A stretch of 20,418 bases of DNA from Akkermansiaceae bacterium (GTDB lineage: Bacteria; Verrucomicrobiota; Verrucomicrobiia; Verrucomicrobiales; Akkermansiaceae), in contig JALZUH010000086.1 in the NCBI GenBank assembly GCA_023301645.1, positions 1-20,418 on the forward strand, given 5' to 3'. The notes under the pieces are model-generated. The model was not told the DNA's origin. It did not search any database and saw nothing but the letters and a program-made list of their open reading frames with translations. Numbering within the stretch: the stretch's first letter is position 1; each line of letters begins with the position of its first letter. Shown here piece by piece: positions 1 to 6,625 of this stretch. A program made the translations under genes and the position numbers.

Positions 1-1161
1 GGCAGCGATTTTTGATTGAAATTCGCTTTCTGAGGGGGTTTTGGCAAAGCCTGCTTGATTGCTCTCTATCATGCTTGCATGTAGCGGTTCGTGCTTGGCT
101 AGGGCTGCGTAGAAGGGCTTGTTTAATACGTCGTAGGCTGGCTCGATAAGGAGGATACGCTCGACTTCGAGTTCTTTACGTTTTCTGAGCTCGTCTGAGG
201 TGGCGATTTTGGCACCGGTGATGAGGGCTGCTTTTTTCGCCTCGGCACTGGCGTAGTGCACGGCTTGAGCTTTGTTTTCAGAGGCGATTTTACGTAGCTT
301 GCTGACGTATTTATTAAAGCCTAATAGGGGGGCGTTAAATGATGAGTGAGCTTCGTCGAGCTGGGTGATGAACGGGAGTTGATCAACTTTAGCTGTTTCT
401 GTGGCTTCTTGAGCCTGTATGTCCTTGATGAACTGGGTGGTCTTTCCCGTGATGATATTTTCTACGATCGAGTCACGTATCGGCTGGAGGTATTTTTCAT
501 CGGTTTTCCAGAGGCGATTAGAGAGGTCGGAGTAGTTGAGCTTGTTGGTGGCTTGGGTAGCAGCACTTCGGAGCGCTTCGAGGCTTTGGTCGTAGGCGAT
601 TTGTGCTGATTGAACTGCTGAGCTAGCCTCTGCAGCTGGCGTGGTAGACGTGTTTTCTGCCTTTGGTGCCGATGATAGCGCGGTTTCTAATTTGCCTTTG
701 GTGCGCTTGTAGTTTTTGCGCTCTGTGGAGATTTGGTTAAGGGTTTGTGCCTTGAGATCACTGTGGACTGAGCTTACGCGATAGATAGCTCCTAGTCGTT
801 CTTCTATCTCGTATGCACGAGCTTGGATGGTGAGTGACTTTAGTTCTTTTTGGGCATCGAGCTGAGTCGATGAGTAGTCGACGAATTCTTGTCCGGATTT
901 GCGGTAGAGTTCGAGGTTACTACGGTATTGTGGGAAGAAATTAGCAGAGTGGAAAACAAGGAAGCCAATGATGAGCGCAATTACCAAGATGGCAATTGTG
1001 GCATTACCACCAAAGAAATACTTGATGGCTTCTTGCTTACCTATTCCGAGGATTCTGAATCCTGATTCGGCGGGGAAAGGATTAGAGCTACGACTAGAAT
1101 TGGAGTCGGAGCTTGAGTTGAGCTTGTGCTCGGAGTTGTTGTGATCTGCCTTGTTCTTCAT
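1..1161 (-). CDS. pstC: Phosphate ABC transporter permease PstC with extended N-terminal domain (partial, 3' end outside window)
   Basis: An open frame of 387 codons runs leftwards from an ATG at 1161 and leaves the window without a stop. Visible are a Ser/Asn-rich cytoplasmic head (residues 1-27), one membrane segment at about 53-71 beginning GGNATIAILV, and then a long, polar, helix-rich stretch with no further membrane segment to residue 387. The gene follows pstS by 176 bases in the same direction, as in pstSCAB operons, so I infer the inner-membrane channel subunit that carries phosphate delivered by PstS. The permease core itself lies outside the window. Ordinary PstC is about 300 residues and enters its permease domain soon after the first helix; here more than 300 residues of presumably periplasmic material are inserted, as in the long PstC proteins of Verrucomicrobiota and some Proteobacteria. 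No Shine-Dalgarno precedes the ATG. Identity rests on context and the N-terminal pattern, not on the core domain. Confidence 0.7.
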   Translation of the reverse strand, partial: MKNKADHNNSEHKLNSSSDSNSSRSSNPFPAESGFRILGIGKQEAIKYFFGGNATIAILVIALIIGFLVFHSANFFPQYRSNLELYRKSGQEFVDYSSTQLDAQKELKSLTIQARAYEIEERLGAIYRVSSVHSDLKAQTLNQISTERKNYKRTKGKLETALSSAPKAENTSTTPAAEASSAVQSAQIAYDQSLEALRSAATQATNKLNYSDLSNRLWKTDEKYLQPIRDSIVENIITGKTTQFIKDIQAQEATETAKVDQLPFITQLDEAHSSFNAPLLGFNKYVSKLRKIASENKAQAVHYASAEAKKAALITGAKIATSDELRKRKELEVERILLIEPAYDVLNKPFYAALAKHEPLHASMIESNQAGFAKTPSESEFQSKIAA

Positions 1162-1235
1162 AATGGTGGATACCAGTCAAATGAAAGGGAAAGTGAAAGA
1201 GAGAGAGAGGGGAGGCTTGAGAGATTTAAGGCATG

Positions 1236-1270
1236 AAAAATGCGCTGCACAATCATAATTGTGCAGCGCA
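1236..1270 (-). terminator. Terminator-like hairpin between pstS and pstC
   Basis: A perfect 13-bp inverted repeat (arms 1241-1253 and 1258-1270, TGCGCTGCACAAT and its complement) encloses a 4-base loop. Read in the direction of pstS-pstC transcription, it is followed at once by five T residues (A-tract 1236-1240 on the plus strand). It sits 68 bases after the pstS stop and 75 bases before the pstC start. The structure has the form of an intrinsic terminator but lies inside the presumed operon, so partial termination or protection of the pstS messenger is the likely role. This would make the binding protein more abundant than the permease. Confidence 0.7.
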
Positions 1271-1337
1271 ATGATGAGATCGAGTCGTTTGAGAACTCAG
1301 TCGCTGAATGTGACTTTCGCTATCTTGTCACGAAGTG

Positions 1338-2153
1338 TTACTTAGCAGTAGGGGCAATAAAGCCTACTTTGTTGATGATGGTAGCAGCTTCAGGTGCTGT
1401 CATCGCCCACTTGAGGAACTTAGCAGCTTCACCTGTAGGCTCGCCGAGTGTGTAGTAGTAAAGGTTGCGAGAAAGTGCGTATTCAGAAGCATTCTCTGGG
1501 GTAGGTTGCACGCCGTCGATTGATGCTGAAGCGATGCCGTCACCACCAACGTAAGCAAGACCTACGTAACCGATGCCATTGGTGTCTTTCGCTACTTCTT
1601 GAGAAATTTGCTCGTTACCAGCCATTTTCTGGGTGTTTTCGCCGTAGTCGTTTTTGTCCATGGCGAGTTTCTGGAATGTTTTGTAGGTTCCTGATGAGGT
1701 GTTACGTGTGTAGGCGTTAATCGTGCCTGCTTTACCTCCTACTTCTGACCAGTCGGTGATGTTTCCTGTGAAGATGCCTTCGACTTGTTCTTTAGTGAGG
1801 TTTTTTACTCCATTGGCTTCATTGACGATAACGGCGATCATGTCGACTCCAGCTACGTGCTCGAGGGCTTCTTTGCCAGATGAGGCGAAGTTGTCCTTTT
1901 CAGATGACTTAATGCCACGTGATGACATGCCAAAGTCAGCAGTGCCGCCGAGTAGTGATGTGAAGCATGTGGATGATCCTTCAGCGGCGATTTCGAAGCT
2001 TACGTTGTTTCCAGCTGCTTTATAGGCTTCTGCAAGTTGAGGAACCATTTTGGCACCAAGGGTATCAGAACCTTTGATGACGAGCTTAGTCTGCGCTTGA
2101 ACTCCTGCTACAAGGGCAAGGCTAGCGATTGCGAGTGATGTGAGTAGTTTCAT
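1338..2153 (-). CDS. pstS: Phosphate ABC transporter substrate-binding protein PstS
   Basis: This 271-residue protein starts at the ATG at 2153 with a clear Sec signal peptide (MKLLTS, hydrophobic core, likely cleavage after VQAQA-type residues near position 20). The mature part begins KLVIKGSDTLG, the typical first phosphate-binding loop of PstS-like proteins. It is followed by EGSSTCF near residue 60 and MSSRGI near 77-82, which match the other phosphate-contacting loops. The C-terminal lobe carries the usual NTSSGTY segment. The role is capture of inorganic phosphate in the periplasm and delivery to the PstC/PstA membrane channel. It is the first gene of a leftward operon with pstC and is divergent from phoB-phoR, which strongly suggests PhoB control. 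A promoter and a Pho-box-like repeat lie upstream. Length is typical of the shorter PstS-like family. Confidence 0.93.
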   Translation of the reverse strand: MKLLTSLAIASLALVAGVQAQTKLVIKGSDTLGAKMVPQLAEAYKAAGNNVSFEIAAEGSSTCFTSLLGGTADFGMSSRGIKSSEKDNFASSGKEALEHVAGVDMIAVIVNEANGVKNLTKEQVEGIFTGNITDWSEVGGKAGTINAYTRNTSSGTYKTFQKLAMDKNDYGENTQKMAGNEQISQEVAKDTNGIGYVGLAYVGGDGIASASIDGVQPTPENASEYALSRNLYYYTLGEPTGEAAKFLKWAMTAPEAATIINKVGFIAPTAK

Positions 2154-2227
2154 AGTAATGACTTTGTTGTGTTGGTTGATTAAGAGTTGCGTGCATAATG
2201 AGGTGGCTAGCAGCTCATTGATGAAAG

Positions 2228-2256
2228 TTTATAATGAGGTGAGGGTGGATCTTCAA
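2228..2256 (-). promoter_or_regulatory. Predicted sigma-70-type promoter of pstS
   Basis: On the minus strand TTGAAG (2256-2251) is followed after 17 bases by TATAAA (2233-2228). This matches the usual -35/-10 pattern at 4 and 5 of 6 positions. Transcription would start near 2221, leaving a leader of about 67 bases before the pstS ATG. A Pho-box-like repeat lies 8 bases upstream of the -35 element. This is a prediction from consensus only. Confidence 0.45.
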
Positions 2257-2264
2257 AGAATGAA

Positions 2265-2282
2265 ATGTTACAATGTTGACAC
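2265..2282 (-). promoter_or_regulatory. Candidate Pho box upstream of pstS
   Basis: Read on the minus strand the site is GTGTCAA-CATT-GTAACAT, two 7-base units with an 11-base period. The E. coli PhoB consensus unit is CTGTCAT with 4-base spacers; these units match at 5 and 4 of 7 positions. It lies just upstream of the predicted pstS -35 element and beside a phoBR operon, which is the expected place. The consensus may differ in this phylum, so the call is tentative. Confidence 0.35.
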
Positions 2283-2294
2283 ATAGGATGGTGA

Positions 2295-2312
2295 TTGTGT
2301 CGAATATGTCAC
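2295..2312 (+). promoter_or_regulatory. Candidate Pho box upstream of phoB
   Basis: TTGTGTC-GAAT-ATGTCAC shows the 7+4+7 spacing of PhoB sites. The second unit matches the E. coli unit CTGTCAC at 6 of 7 positions; the first is weak (3 of 7). A TATCTA that could act as -10 follows at 2321-2326. If real, phoBR is autoregulated, as in many bacteria. GACACA (2278-2283) and TGTGTC (2296-2301) also form an inverted repeat linking this site with the one facing pstS. Confidence 0.3.
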
Positions 2313-2379
2313 GTTTGCTGTATCTACAGTAGGTAGTAGAATGGCTATGAATCTTTTCTATTAGAAGTAAATAAGTAGT

Positions 2380-3069
2380 ATGAGCAGACAACAAATACTG
2401 GTAATTGAGGATGAGCGAGATGTAGCAGATCTGATTGCTTATAATCTTAAGCGACACGAATACGATGTTGCTATCGCTAATGACGGGCTTGTGGGCTTGG
2501 CGGATGCGAGGCGGTTTTTGCCTGATTTGATCGTTTTGGATCTCATGCTTCCGGGAATGGATGGCATGGCTGTCTATAAGGAGTTGCTCAAGGATGCTGC
2601 TACGCGAAAAATACCAGTGATCATGCTGACAGCACGTGGTCAGACTGAGGATAAGATTGCGGGCTTGGACTTGGGTGTGGATGATTACATGACCAAGCCA
2701 TTTAGCCCGAAGGAGCTAGTGCTGCGTGTGAAGAATCTGCTGAAGCGCACCAGTAAAGTGGCTAGTGGCTCAGAGCTGCGATGTGGGCCTTTTTTGTTTA
2801 TGAAAAATTCATTGCTTTTCTATGTTGATGGGCAGGAGGTGGACTTGACTTCGACCGAGTTCAAGCTGCTGATGTATCTCTGTGAGCGCAAAAATAGGGC
2901 GCAGGATCGTAACGATATCTTACTGGAGGTGATGGGCTATAGCGGTGATGCTCATAGTCGAACGCTAGATACGCATATGAAGAGATTGAGAAAAAAGCTC
3001 GGAGAGTGCGCCGAGGTGGTAGAGACTGTCCGGGGCGTAGGCTACCGAGTTAATGTGGCGAGTGATTAG
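2380..3069 (+). CDS. phoB: Phosphate regulon response regulator PhoB (OmpR family)
   Basis: A 229-residue two-domain response regulator. The receiver domain (about 5-120) shows the acidic pair E10-D11, the phosphorylation site D54 in VLDLMLPGMDG, T84 in MLTARG and K106 in MTKPFSP. The winged-helix domain (about 135-226) contains DLTSTEFKLL, the recognition-helix region RTLDTHMKRLRKKL and the closing ETVRGVGYR, all typical of OmpR/PhoB. Phosphorylated by PhoR, it should bind Pho boxes and activate phosphate-scavenging genes including the divergent pstS. The phoR gene follows after 21 bases, so the two are co-transcribed. I prefer PhoB over other OmpR-family regulators because of the flanking pstS and phoR. 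No Shine-Dalgarno is visible before the ATG. Confidence 0.92.
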   Translation: MSRQQILVIEDERDVADLIAYNLKRHEYDVAIANDGLVGLADARRFLPDLIVLDLMLPGMDGMAVYKELLKDAATRKIPVIMLTARGQTEDKIAGLDLGVDDYMTKPFSPKELVLRVKNLLKRTSKVASGSELRCGPFLFMKNSLLFYVDGQEVDLTSTEFKLLMYLCERKNRAQDRNDILLEVMGYSGDAHSRTLDTHMKRLRKKLGECAEVVETVRGVGYRVNVASD

Positions 3070-3081
3070 TGCGTATTCAAA

Positions 3082-3093
3082 GGAGGAGTTTTG
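3082..3093 (+). promoter_or_regulatory. Strong ribosome binding site and TTG start of phoR
   Basis: AAAGGAGGAG (3079-3088) is close to a perfect Shine-Dalgarno sequence and ends two bases before a TTG start at 3091. It decides the phoR start: the first ATG in frame, about 30 codons later, would delete the membrane helix. This is the only strong Shine-Dalgarno before any gene in the window. Confidence 0.75.
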
Positions 3094-4272
3094 ATTTTAG
3101 AAATTACATTAGTTATCGTTATTATCGTGCTGGTAGCCGCGCTGCGAAAGCAGGGCAGGAAGGCTGACGCGTCACGTATGGCTCAGGAAAGTAAGGCTAA
3201 GGGCGAGCATAAGCAGTTACTGAAGCAGCGTGATCAGCTACTGGACGCACTCAGTGATGCTTTTTTGCAGGTCGATGAGACGAGCCAGATTGTCTTTGCC
3301 AACAAGGCAGCTAAGAATATCGTCAAAGACCGCCAGCTCATTGGGCGCAGTGTGATGGAGGCATTTTTAAATGATCAGCTATCGACGGCGATCATGAAGT
3401 GTATCGAGACCAAGCAGCATATGGTAGAGCATGTGACTTTAAATTCTACCTACGCTCCACTGGGGGCTGTCGGTGATCAAGTGATGAGCTGCTGGTTGAT
3501 TGATGCGGCACCTATGGATGGCTATGGAGAGAGCATGACACGGGTGGTTATACGAGACGTTTCACTGGAATATCAGGCTGAGCAGGTGCGACGCGACTTT
3601 GTAGCTAATGCTTCTCACGAGCTGCGCACTCCGATGGCAATTATTAATGGGTATTTGGAGAACTTACTTGAGGATGATGTGGTGGAGGAGCCAGAGATGG
3701 CTCGTAAATTTCTCACTACGATGAGTAAGCATGGCCAAAGGATGTCGATGCTCATAGAGGACATGCTGATGATTTCAAAGATGGAATCAGGTGACGGGGT
3801 GACTCTGGATAAGAGCGCTTTTGCCATCACGCCTTGTTTGCATGATGTAAGGGATCGCTTGGAGTCGGTCATAGCGAAACAGGGGGCGGTCGTCCACATT
3901 GAGGTGAATCCTTCCGATTTAGAAATTGTCGGTGATAAGTTCTACTGGTTACAGGTGTTCTTTAATCTGGTGGAGAATGCGCTTAAACAAAATCAGGACT
4001 CGCCATTGGTTGTTAATGTCAGAGCTGAGCTAGAGGCGGATCATATCAAGTTGGTTGTCAGTGATAATGGAGTGGGTATTCCTGCTGCTGACTTGCCGTA
4101 TGTTTTCAAGCGTTTTTATCGAGTGGAGAAGCATCACTCGCAAAATACCATTAAGGGCACGGGGCTAGGTCTTTCCATCGTGACTCGTGCTGTCGAAGCT
4201 CATGGGGGTAGTATCGGGGTGATTTCGATACCTGGCGTGGAGACTTCCTTTGTGATCAAGCTGCCTGTTTAG
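3091..4272 (+). CDS. phoR: Phosphate regulon sensor histidine kinase PhoR
   Basis: A 393-residue membrane histidine kinase with a TTG start. A single N-terminal membrane helix (about 3-19) is followed by a short charged linker and a PAS-like domain (about 48-155). The dimerisation/phosphoacceptor helix has H176 in ASHELRTPMAIINGY. The ATP-binding domain follows, with the N box FFNLVENALKQN, the G1 box DNGVGIP, the F box FKRFYRVEK and the G2 box GTGLGLSI. There is no periplasmic sensor domain, as in other PhoR proteins, which sense phosphate through the Pst transporter and PhoU rather than directly. It should phosphorylate PhoB at D54 when phosphate is scarce. It lies 21 bases after phoB and is the last gene before a bidirectional hairpin at 4355-4385. 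Confidence 0.92.
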   Translation: MILEITLVIVIIVLVAALRKQGRKADASRMAQESKAKGEHKQLLKQRDQLLDALSDAFLQVDETSQIVFANKAAKNIVKDRQLIGRSVMEAFLNDQLSTAIMKCIETKQHMVEHVTLNSTYAPLGAVGDQVMSCWLIDAAPMDGYGESMTRVVIRDVSLEYQAEQVRRDFVANASHELRTPMAIINGYLENLLEDDVVEEPEMARKFLTTMSKHGQRMSMLIEDMLMISKMESGDGVTLDKSAFAITPCLHDVRDRLESVIAKQGAVVHIEVNPSDLEIVGDKFYWLQVFFNLVENALKQNQDSPLVVNVRAELEADHIKLVVSDNGVGIPAADLPYVFKRFYRVEKHHSQNTIKGTGLGLSIVTRAVEAHGGSIGVISIPGVETSFVIKLPV

Positions 4273-4349
4273 TTGATTGCTTCAAGGTTCTCGACTCTGC
4301 GGATCACTCTTCTGAGCTGAGGCTGTATAAGTGCGCTACAAAAGGGCAC

Positions 4350-4385
4350 AAAAAAACTCTTCGCTGTGATGACACAGGAAGAGTT
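4350..4385 (-). terminator. Intrinsic terminator of rpmJ, probably shared with phoR
   Basis: AACTCTTC (4355-4362) and CTGTG (4364-4368) pair with CACAG (4373-4377) and GAAGAGTT (4378-4385). This gives a 13-bp stem with one bulged base (4363) and an ATGA loop. On the minus strand the stem runs into seven consecutive T residues (A-tract 4350-4356), a textbook terminator for the rpmJ transcript. On the plus strand it is followed by an AT-rich but not uninterrupted T-tract, so it could also end phoBR transcription, 83 bases after the phoR stop. Confidence 0.85.
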
Positions 4386-4437
4386 ATTAAATTGTTTAAC
4401 GTATTTGAAACGTTACTGAGCGTGATCTTAAGTAAGA

Positions 4438-4602
4438 TTACTTAACGCCCTTTTTGCTGAGGCGTGTGCCCTTAGTCGCGCCCTGACGAGCTTTGAACTT
4501 AGGGTTGCTCTTGCAGATAACATAAAGTGTGCCTTTGCGCTTAACGACTTGGCAGTCTTCGTGGCGTGACTTCATGGATAGGAGTGATGAGAGAACTTTC
4601 AT
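4438..4602 (-). CDS. rpmJ: 50S ribosomal protein L36, zinc-independent (C-minus) type
   Basis: A 54-residue basic protein starting MKVLSSLLSM at the ATG at 4602. The segments DCQVVKRKGTLYVICKSNPKF and ARQG are diagnostic of L36. It is the C-minus form (E. coli YkgO type): of the four zinc ligands of the standard protein only two cysteines, C17 and C30, remain, while the first cysteine and the histidine are missing. The three-residue insertion near position 14 is also typical. A C-terminal basic extension of about 13 residues follows the usual end. It is a structural component of the large subunit. It follows serA on the same strand by 101 bases, but has its own predicted promoter and an excellent terminator, so it is probably transcribed alone. 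Whether a zinc-binding L36 exists elsewhere in the genome cannot be seen here. Confidence 0.92.
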   Translation of the reverse strand: MKVLSSLLSMKSRHEDCQVVKRKGTLYVICKSNPKFKARQGATKGTRLSKKGVK

Positions 4603-4646
4603 GATAATGTAATATTAAAAAGGTGATGGCTGATGCCGAGACGCGG

Positions 4647-4674
4647 AAAATACCTAGTTTGAATGCTCTGTAAA
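4647..4674 (-). promoter_or_regulatory. Predicted promoter of rpmJ
   Basis: On the minus strand TTTACA (4674-4669), 16 bases, then TATTTT (4652-4647) match the -35/-10 consensus at 5 and 4 of 6 positions. The start site would be near 4640, giving a leader of about 38 bases before the rpmJ ATG. It lies wholly in the gap between serA and rpmJ. Confidence 0.4.
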
Positions 4675-4703
4675 GGACATTTCTGGTAAATTCCGCATAA
4701 TGG

Positions 4704-6308
4704 CTAGATTTCTACGGATGTGACTGAGATAACACCTTCTGCTGAGGCGATGGATTGGATGGTTTCTGTGCATGCTGCGTTATCGAGCTCGATGACGTTG
4801 AGAGCATTACCTGCATCACTATTTCTAGCTAGGGAGAGGTTGGCGATATTAAGTCCAGCAGCGCCAAGAGTAGTTCCTAGCACGCCTACAATACCCGGGC
4901 GGTCATCATTGCGAACAATGAGGAAGTTTCCTTTGATGTTGGTGTCGACGTAAAGGTGGTCGATTTCTACGATGCGTGGTGACTGCCCGATGATGGTTCC
5001 GGCAACACGGAATTTCTTCCCGTCTTTAGTAAGCTCGGCTACGATAAGCTCAGAGTATTCTGTCTGTGCATTGATAGTGGACTCGATGATCTCAAGACCC
5101 ATGTCCGCTGCTACTGCTGTAGAGTTGACGATGTTTACCTGTCCGTCTGCACGGGCAGCTTCGAGGTAGCCAGTGAGGGCTGTGCGTGAGATGAGTGAGG
5201 TGTCTTTATTACCTAGCTCGCCGTGGTATGAAATGCGAAGTGAGTCAGGATTAGCTGGCCCTAGCTTAGCGAGGAACTTACCAAGAGATGTAGAAAGGTC
5301 GAGGTAGCCGCCGATTTCTTCGAGTGCTGCTGCATCGAGGGAAGGCATGTTGATGGCATTACGAATCTCACCAGTGGTGAGGAAGTCGCGGATTTGCTCA
5401 GCTACCTGAATACCGACGTTTTCTTGAGCTTCATTAGTGGATGCTCCGAGGTGTGGTGTGAAGGATACGTGCTTAGGTAGGTCAAAGAGGATGTGATCGG
5501 CTGATGGTGGCTCTTCCTCGTAGACGTCTAAACCACATCCTGCAATGTGACCTGAAAGGATGGCTGCCTTGAGCGCTGGCTCGTCGATGAGTCCACCGCG
5601 TGCGCAGTTTACGACAATGGCACCTTGGTTCATGAGCGCGAGACGCTTTGCATTGATGATGTGCTTGGTGTCATCTGTGAGTGGCACGTGGAGGGTGACG
5701 AAGTCGGCTCCTGTGAGTGCTTCATCTGGGCTGGCTGCGAGCTCTACTTTGAGCTGGTCAGCACGAGCTTGGGTGAGGAATGGGTCAAAGGCGACGATCT
5801 TCATGCCAAATGACTGAGCGCGCTTGGCAAACTCAGCTCCAATGCGGCCCATTCCGATGACGGCTAGGCGCTTTTCGTTGATCTCGATACCTTTGTAGGC
5901 TTTACGCGCGGCTGGGAATTCACCTTTGAGGACTTCTGCATGGGCTGTGCCGATATTTCGTGCGGCAGAGAGCATGAGGGTGAATGCTAGCTCAGCGGTA
6001 GAGATGGTGTTCCCTGTAGGTGTATTCATGACGATGACACCGTTGTTGGTGGCAGCTGCGCGGTCGACGTTGTCAACTCCTACGCCTGCACGGCCAACAC
6101 ACTTGAGCTTAGTAGCAGCTGCGAGCACTTCGGGGGTGACCTTAGTCTGCGAGCGAATGATGAGTCCGTCATAATCAGGGATGATTTTAAGTAGCTCGTC
6201 AGGTGCAAGCCCTGTGTTTACGTCGACATCTAGGTCTGGATGGTTCTTAAGAAGCTCTACCCCTACATTAGAAATCGGATCTGATACTAGAATACGTTGA
6301 TTCGCCAT
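4704..6308 (-). CDS. serA: D-3-phosphoglycerate dehydrogenase SerA
   Basis: A 534-residue enzyme of the long (type I) SerA class. It oxidises 3-phosphoglycerate with NAD to 3-phosphohydroxypyruvate, the first step of serine synthesis, in the cytoplasm. Domains in order: substrate-binding domain (about 1-100 and 285-315), nucleotide-binding domain with GMGRIG at 152-157, intervening (ASB) domain (about 320-450), and C-terminal ACT domain (about 455-534) containing NDDRPGIVGVLG, where serine feedback inhibition usually acts. The catalytic triad is visible: R237 in NCARGGL, E266 in YEEEPP and H286 in TPHLGAST. The length and both regulatory domains match long forms such as that of mycobacteria. 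The start is the ATG at 6308; no Shine-Dalgarno is present. It is divergent from the penicillin-binding protein gene. Confidence 0.96.
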   Translation of the reverse strand: MANQRILVSDPISNVGVELLKNHPDLDVDVNTGLAPDELLKIIPDYDGLIIRSQTKVTPEVLAAATKLKCVGRAGVGVDNVDRAAATNNGVIVMNTPTGNTISTAELAFTLMLSAARNIGTAHAEVLKGEFPAARKAYKGIEINEKRLAVIGMGRIGAEFAKRAQSFGMKIVAFDPFLTQARADQLKVELAASPDEALTGADFVTLHVPLTDDTKHIINAKRLALMNQGAIVVNCARGGLIDEPALKAAILSGHIAGCGLDVYEEEPPSADHILFDLPKHVSFTPHLGASTNEAQENVGIQVAEQIRDFLTTGEIRNAINMPSLDAAALEEIGGYLDLSTSLGKFLAKLGPANPDSLRISYHGELGNKDTSLISRTALTGYLEAARADGQVNIVNSTAVAADMGLEIIESTINAQTEYSELIVAELTKDGKKFRVAGTIIGQSPRIVEIDHLYVDTNIKGNFLIVRNDDRPGIVGVLGTTLGAAGLNIANLSLARNSDAGNALNVIELDNAACTETIQSIASAEGVISVTSVEI

Positions 6309-6625
6309 GACGCCGTTTAGTTGTGCTCGCTGTATTTGTCAAAGCATAGCCGCGAGAAAAGGCACTATTTTTCCTTTTTTCCATTTTTAGCATGCTGAAT
6401 GGGGTTCCTCCTATGGATGGGTGAGCGTTTGGGGTTCTTTAGGTCATGCTGGAGTTGGTTGCTGGAGTATTTTGCCGTATAGGAGAGAGCTAAAAGCTGG
6501 GGTTGCCATTGTGTCGCTCTAAGGTTATGTAAGGCCTTCTCTGTGAGAAGATTGTGCATGGTTTTATGAGTGATTATTGGTAGTAATCATTGGTAAGCAT
6601 GGCGCTCTTTAATTGAATAAATCTG
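6309..6625. other. Divergent intergenic region between serA and the penicillin-binding protein gene
   Basis: These 317 bases must carry the promoters of two divergent genes. I see no protein-coding signal: open frames here have no start context and no recognisable product. A perfect TTGACA faces serA at 6342-6337, but its best -10 partner at 17 bases (TAAACG, 6319-6314) is weak and lies only 5 bases before the ATG. A pyrimidine-rich tract covers about 6366-6390. A small hairpin, CTTCTC-TGT-GAGAAG, is at 6536-6550. TGGGGTT occurs three times (6400, 6430, 6498) without regular spacing. Confidence 0.5.
6314..6342 (-). promoter_or_regulatory. Possible serA promoter close to the start codon
   Basis: TTGACA (6342-6337 on the minus strand) is a perfect -35 element. 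Seventeen bases further is TAAACG (6319-6314), a poor -10 match (3 of 6). Transcription from it would begin at or next to the serA ATG at 6308, giving a leaderless messenger. The absence of a Shine-Dalgarno fits, but the weak -10 keeps this tentative. Confidence 0.25.

Noticed and set aside
346..609. 87-codon rightward open frame within the pstC region
   Set aside because: It lies antisense to the continuous pstC frame, has no recognisable product and an improbable composition; it is a shadow of the real gene.
1723..2025. 100-codon rightward open frame antisense to pstS
   Set aside because: It is fully covered by the well supported pstS gene and shows no protein signature.
6400..6505. Three copies of TGGGGTT in the serA-PBP gap
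   Set aside because: Spacing is irregular (30 and 68 bases), the flanks differ, and a 7-base word can recur by chance.
6365..6559. 64-codon leftward frame in the serA-PBP intergenic region
   Set aside because: It lies partly over the likely serA promoter region, has no ribosome site and no recognisable features, so I treat the region as non-coding.
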